From CBDFHC01 sp965247585 (GTDB taxonomy: Bacteria > Chloroflexota > Dehalococcoidia > Lucifugimonadales > GCA-2712585), in the NCBI GenBank assembly GCA_965247585.1, contig CBDFHC010000002.1, forward strand, positions 1-64,000: a DNA stretch of 64,000 bases. The letters are read 5' to 3'. Below are positions 60,357 to 64,000 of the stretch, piece after piece. The notes beneath the pieces are model-generated. The model was not told where the DNA came from. It was given only the letters and a program-made list of their open reading frames with translations, and made no database searches. Made by a program: the position numbers and the translations under genes. Position 1 is the first letter of the stretch; each line of letters opens with the position of its first letter.

Positions 60357-60692
60357 TTACTCGCTCACCATGCCGGTACGCATTTGCTGGTGCACCCGAC
60401 AGGGCATGGCGGAGAACTGGTTGGCTTTGGTCTGGACATGATCGACCAGGCTCGGCATGGCGCCGAGGACCTCCGGTTGGGTCTTGGAGGCGGAGACCTC
60501 GACGGAGATTAGGGCGGCGGTACCGCACTGGCATTTGACTGAGAAGTAGACTTTGTGAAAGTCCTGGTTGCCGGAGAAGTCCAGCTTAAAGCCCTTCAAT
60601 ATCGAGATGGAAGGGTGGTTGGAAAGCTCCGTGTTGAAGATGGCGTGGAGCTGGTCCAGGGTGACGGGGACGGCTGAATCTGGGGCTATCAG
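60357..60692 (-). CDS. Uncharacterised CxC protein upstream of the selenoprotein pair
   Basis: The frame reads about 111 residues back to CTG 60692 after GAGG, with no ATG/GTG available; TTG 60599 would give 80 residues. It includes LDQLHAIFNTELSNHPSISI, DFHKVYFSVKCQCGTAALIS and ANQFSAMPCRVHQQMR. The CQC and lone Cys could be redox-active or metal-binding. It lies 65 nt before the FTR-like gene on the same strand, so it is probably part of the same operon. No family is recognised, and the start is uncertain. Confidence 0.55.
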   Translation of the reverse strand: MIAPDSAVPVTLDQLHAIFNTELSNHPSISILKGFKLDFSGNQDFHKVYFSVKCQCGTAALISVEVSASKTQPEVLGAMPSLVDHVQTKANQFSAMPCRVHQQMRTGMVSE

Positions 60693-60699
60693 TTAAGTT

Positions 60700-61288
60700 T
60701 CCTCGGGTAATCGCAAAGTGCGGGGGTTACTAGTTGAAGTCTATTGAGGATGGCTCAAGGGTGTCAACTGGCTTGGGGCAGGGTGGGGGATGAGAGAATC
60801 CCGGATGCCGGTTGCGACCGGAGCTACCGGGGACAAAACGGAGGCCGGTTCGCACACCCCCTTAATCTCCCCTTCGATAGGGGGAGAGAGCTGTTCTATT
60901 TTAGGGAGAATCAGCCAGGGCGAAACGTTCGCCGCTCCTAAGGGCTGCGAATCGAAGGTTGGTGGTGCTCACCCTCGACCGCCCAGGAAGGATGGGGGGG
61001 CGTAATGCGGTATGGGCTCGTCCTTCGAGAGCCTAAGGATGAGCGGGTTGGAGGCGTAGGAGGCTTATTTTCATAGGAATGACATGACTTGTGCGGACGC
61101 TCAACATGCAACGACGAGACGCGGAAAATACTGACGAAGTCAAAAAAAGCACAAACTCAGAGAGGTTCAACCATCTCCGGACTTCCCCTTGAGGGTTTGT
61201 TGAACGGATGATAAACGCCGTGGTCGGGGGAATCGTGCTACGATGCGGACGCGTGGAAGGATGGGCAGGATGACGGCGTCCGAGGAGC
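60700..61288. other. Gene-free stretch built of mosaic repeats
   Basis: I see no gene. It holds a GATGCCGGTTGCGACCGGAG block (like ~14887 and 15173), a family-1 piece at 60941-60992 and the family-2 repeat at 61004-61092 with its further run (AAAATACTGACGAAGTC). Confidence 0.55.
61004..61092. repeat. Interspersed intergenic repeat, family 2, copy 2
   Basis: Nearly identical to 15294-15382 over 89 bp; the differences are small, such as CTAAGG for CTCTGG. It shares GGGTTGGAGGCGTAGGAGGC and CATAGGAATGACATGACTTG. Confidence 0.75.
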
Positions 61289-61648
61289 ATGGAAATGGCG
61301 AATGCCCAACCGGTGGAGGAGTGGCTTTCCAAGCTGGATAGCCATCTGAAGGCGATTGCGGAGGGGATAAGAGGCCTGGTGGTGGAAGCCGACGCTGAGC
61401 TAAGTGAGTCGATCAAGTGGGGCAACCCGTGCTATGAGAAGAAGGGGAAGGTGTGCTATCTGGCGTCTTGGAAAGGGTACGTGGCGCTGGGGTTCTTCAA
61501 CGGCGCGGCGCTGACGGACCCGGCGGGGCGGATAGAAGGGACGGGCAAGAAGATGAGGCACATTAAGGTACGGAGCCTGGGTGAGGTGGTGCCGGAGCAG
61601 GTGATAGGTTGGGTAAGGGAGGCGGTGTCGCTGAACGAGGCTTTGTAG
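61289..61648 (+). CDS. DUF1801 protein
   Basis: This 119-residue protein is a typical DUF1801 (YdhG-like) protein: IRGLVVEADAELSESIKWGN, PCYEKKGKVCYLASWKGYVA, LGFFNGAALTDPAGRIEGTG. The small alpha/beta fold resembles frataxin-like proteins; no enzymatic role is established. The start may be ATG 61289 or the next ATG two codons on. Confidence 0.86.
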   Translation: MEMANAQPVEEWLSKLDSHLKAIAEGIRGLVVEADAELSESIKWGNPCYEKKGKVCYLASWKGYVALGFFNGAALTDPAGRIEGTGKKMRHIKVRSLGEVVPEQVIGWVREAVSLNEAL

Positions 61649-61750
61649 GGAAGGCGCGGCGGGGGTTAGGGCGGAGCGGCGGTTCGTTGACACTGTGGGG
61701 GGCTAAAACTAGAATGTGGCCGTCGCTCAGGCGCAAATTGGAGAGTGGGA

Positions 61751-62617
61751 ATGACGGTCCGGGCTGACCTCAAAAGGAAGCTGCTTTCCGGGGAGACTAT
61801 TGTGGCGCCGGGGGCCTACGACCCGATATCAGCGAGGGTTGTGAGGTCGCTGGGGTTCGAGGCGGTGTACACCGGCGGCTACATGTCCGGGGCGCACCTG
61901 GCGGTGAGCGAGCCGCTGATGACGATGACGGAGCAGGTGGATGTGGCGCGCCGGGTGGCAATGGCAGGCGGGCTGCCGGTGATATGCGACGCCGGAGCGG
62001 GGTACGGCAACCCGGTGCACACCATGCGCTGCGTTCGTGAGTTCGAGAACGCGGGGATTGCCGCGATCCACATCGAAGACCAGGTGTACCCGAAGCGGGC
62101 GTCCTACCACAAAGGGCTGGAGCACATCACCCCGCTGGACGAGTTCCAGGCGAAGATCAGGTTCAGTCTCCAGGCGCGCCGGGACGCGGACTTTATCATT
62201 ATTGGGCGGACGGATGCGTTTTCCGCGGTGGAGGGGTCGCCAGAGGAGGCGGTGCGGCGGGGAGAGGCGCTTAAGGATATGGGGGTGGACGCGATCTTCT
62301 TTCGAGGGGCGACGAAGAGGGATGACCTGGCGTATTTTCGGAAGGAAGTGCCGGACATACCGCTGCTGGTGATCGGAGGGGTGGAAGATATTTCGGTGGA
62401 AGAGTACGAGAGGCTAGGGTACCAGATTATCATTTACGCGATCACGCCAATTGTGTCTACGGTGGAGGCGTTGCGCCGCAACTACCAGGCGTTGAAGGAT
62501 ACGGGGGTGACCGCGATTGACCCCAAGGAAATGGCGGGTTTGAGGCAAGGAGTGGAGGAGTTGATAAGCCTTCCCGAGTACTACCAAGTGGAGGCAGAAA
62601 CCACCGAGCGAGGGTAA
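61751..62617 (+). CDS. Isocitrate lyase/PEP mutase superfamily protein
   Basis: It is 288 residues from ATG 61751 (GGAGAG upstream). It has APGAYDPISARVVRSLGFEA, ICDAGAGYGNPVHTMRCVRE with the metal-binding Asp, IHIEDQVYPKRASYHKGLEH and IIIGRTDAFSAVEGSPEEAV. These place it with oxaloacetate decarboxylase/methylisocitrate lyase-like enzymes, although the usual KKCGH loop is replaced by KRASYH. It cleaves or forms C-C or P-C bonds next to a carboxylate. It precedes a dihydropyrimidinase-like gene by 91 nt. Confidence 0.86.
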   Translation: MTVRADLKRKLLSGETIVAPGAYDPISARVVRSLGFEAVYTGGYMSGAHLAVSEPLMTMTEQVDVARRVAMAGGLPVICDAGAGYGNPVHTMRCVREFENAGIAAIHIEDQVYPKRASYHKGLEHITPLDEFQAKIRFSLQARRDADFIIIGRTDAFSAVEGSPEEAVRRGEALKDMGVDAIFFRGATKRDDLAYFRKEVPDIPLLVIGGVEDISVEEYERLGYQIIIYAITPIVSTVEALRRNYQALKDTGVTAIDPKEMAGLRQGVEELISLPEYYQVEAETTERG

Positions 62618-62708
62618 GAGAGAAGCGTGGATGGCCGGACCGGGAGCGAGAGTATATAGGCCGGTTTGGCCTCGTATGGAGCCCAAAGGTATAAGGAGGC
62701 AAGGAATA

Positions 62709-64000
62709 GTGGATACGATAATTAAGGGCGGGAAAGTTGTAACGCCGGCGGGCGCGGGAGACTGGGAGGTTGGGATAGAGGGGGAGAAGATTGTGGCTGT
62801 GACGCTGCCGGGAGTGCTTTCCAGCGAAGGGGTGAAGGTGATTGACGCCACCGGCAAGATAGTGGTGCCCGGCGGGGTTGAGGCGCACGCGCACGCCGCA
62901 GCGAACGTGCAGCCTGGCGCGCCGGAGCTGGTGGCGGGAACGCCCAACGCCGGACCGGCGGTGCATTCGATAGGGGCCATCTGGGGCGGGACCACCACGG
63001 TGGTGGACTTCGCGCCGGCGCCGAACGATGGAGACCTGGCCGCGGGGATACATAGCTACCTGGAGCCGTGGAAGGGCAACGCGTACACGGACTACTCGGC
63101 CCACGCTATTTTCACCAGCAAGAACACGCCGGACTCGATTGCCCGCTTCGGGGAGCTGGTATCAGCAGGTTTCCCTAGCGTGAAGATATTCACCACGGAC
63201 ATAAGGCCCCCGGAGGCGAGGGGGTTGACGTTGACACCGGTGGGCCGAATCGACACGGGGCGGCTGGACGACCTGATGCGGCAGATTTCGCGGCACGGGG
63301 GCGTGCTGGCGGTGCACGGGGAAGACGATGAGCTGGTGATGTACAACTATCTGATGGCAAAGCAGCGGGGCCAGTGGGAGTGGTACAACGCGAATCTGAT
63401 CCACTCAAAGACGGTGGAGCACCTGGCGTTCCGGCACGTGGTACACCTGGCGGAGCGTACGGGCGCCGGGACGTACTTCGTTCACGTGACGGGCAACGAC
63501 GGGATGAACGCCATTGCGGAGGCGCGGAGCCGGGGGTTGCCTGTGTATGGAGAGGTGCTTACGCTGGCGCTTTCGTTCAACGCCGAGAATTACAAGGAAG
63601 CGGACGGTATGAAGTACCACACCTATCCTTCGCTGAAGTACGAAGAGGACCGGCAGGACCTTTGGAGCGGGCTGATGCGGCATGACCTTTCGTTCACCGC
63701 CACGGACAGCAGCTTCACGACATACATCGACAAGACGGCGGGGAAGAACGTGATGGATATGAGGGGTGGAAACGCGGGAATTGAGATTCGGATGGGCGTG
63801 AACTATGTTGACGCGGTGGTGAAGCGGGGAATGTCACTTGAGCGGTTCGCCGATGTGACGTCCAGCAACCCGGCCAAGCTGCTGGGCTTTTACCCCAGGA
63901 AGGGGGCGATTGCGGTGGGCAGTGACGCGGATATCACGATCATTGACCCGGAGGTCAAGAAGAAGCTGACCAACGATGACTTGCACGTGAGAGACTATAG
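62709..64000 (+). CDS. Dihydropyrimidinase-like amidohydrolase, 3' partial
   Basis: GTG 62709 follows AGGAGG by nine bases, and the frame is still open at the window's end (430 codons visible). It contains VPGGVEAHAHAAANVQPGAP with HxH, the Lys in AGFPSVKIFTTDIRP, GGVLAVHGEDDELVMY and FVHVTGNDGMNAIAEARSRG. It is a member of the cyclic amidase/hydantoinase group but differs clearly from the paralogue at 50391, e.g. in the first metal motif. It was not among the complete ORFs because no stop is reached. Confidence 0.88.
   Translation, partial: MDTIIKGGKVVTPAGAGDWEVGIEGEKIVAVTLPGVLSSEGVKVIDATGKIVVPGGVEAHAHAAANVQPGAPELVAGTPNAGPAVHSIGAIWGGTTTVVDFAPAPNDGDLAAGIHSYLEPWKGNAYTDYSAHAIFTSKNTPDSIARFGELVSAGFPSVKIFTTDIRPPEARGLTLTPVGRIDTGRLDDLMRQISRHGGVLAVHGEDDELVMYNYLMAKQRGQWEWYNANLIHSKTVEHLAFRHVVHLAERTGAGTYFVHVTGNDGMNAIAEARSRGLPVYGEVLTLALSFNAENYKEADGMKYHTYPSLKYEEDRQDLWSGLMRHDLSFTATDSSFTTYIDKTAGKNVMDMRGGNAGIEIRMGVNYVDAVVKRGMSLERFADVTSSNPAKLLGFYPRKGAIAVGSDADITIIDPEVKKKLTNDDLHVRDY

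Noticed and set aside
60121..60534. The 137-residue minus-strand ORF ending at the first FTR UGA
   Set aside because: Only its last 56 residues are the FTR start. The preceding part overlaps the upstream CxC gene in another frame and has no ribosome site.

Overview
The window is GC-rich bacterial DNA from a chromosome. Its gene content points to a Chloroflexota member of the SAR202/Dehalococcoidia type: several amidohydrolase-2 enzymes, CaiB/BaiF CoA-transferases, paired acyl-CoA dehydrogenases, an F420-type luciferase-like monooxygenase, a deazaflavin-dependent reductase, four NHL-repeat proteins, a soluble reductive-dehalogenase-like protein, dihydropyrimidinase-like hydrolases and many MFS exporters. 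This placement is an inference from gene families; there is no rRNA in the window to test it.

Layout. 1-1.8 kb: RidA-like and glutaryl-CoA-dehydrogenase-like genes. 1.8-5.0 kb: two inverted copies of one IS630-type element around a decayed DUF4268 gene. 5.2-13.4 kb: VOC protein, amidohydrolase, SDR, then a tight minus-strand cassette of two acyl-CoA dehydrogenases and two CoA-transferases. 13.6-28.4 kb: NHL-repeat proteins, an RdhA-like Fe-S protein, a DCC/HTTM pair, DUF1800, PIG-L, MFS, two VOC proteins, a thioredoxin-fold protein and a small glutaredoxin with an in-frame UGA. 28.6-36.3 kb: NIPSNAP, LLM monooxygenase, epimerase, DUF4258/DUF2283, two MFS and a DinB-like protein. 36.4-36.7 kb: tRNA-Val, tRNA-Leu, tRNA-Arg. 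36.8-41.7 kb: accessory zone with a third IS copy sitting inside a DUF6220-like gene, plus gene fragments. 41.9-55.4 kb: tandem-domain HYHY protein, FAD oxidoreductase, CPBP protease, MFS, a corrinoid/C1-type methyltransferase cluster, a dihydropyrimidinase-like enzyme and an M28/M20 pair whose metal ligands look lost. 55.5-64 kb: decayed MerR and PEP-utilising genes, two amidohydrolases, the selenoprotein operon, DUF1801, a PEP-mutase-like enzyme and a partial dihydropyrimidinase-like gene.

The most striking result is selenocysteine use. On the minus strand at 59.6-60.3 kb is a ferredoxin:thioredoxin reductase (FTR) catalytic-chain homologue with two in-frame UGA codons. They fall exactly at the two residues that form the redox-active disulfide in FTR, while all four Fe-S ligand cysteines remain Cys. 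It overlaps a glutaredoxin-like gene whose first active-site Cys is also UGA. A second glutaredoxin-like gene with UGA at the same residue number lies at 27.3-27.5 kb. Each of the four UGAs is followed, 13-18 nt later, by a perfect 6-7 bp hairpin of the bacterial SECIS type. Together they suggest a selenium-based thiol relay: ferredoxin to diselenide FTR to Sec-glutaredoxin.

Intergenic regions carry mosaic interspersed repeats. Many long ORFs opposite real genes are GC-driven shadows and are not listed.
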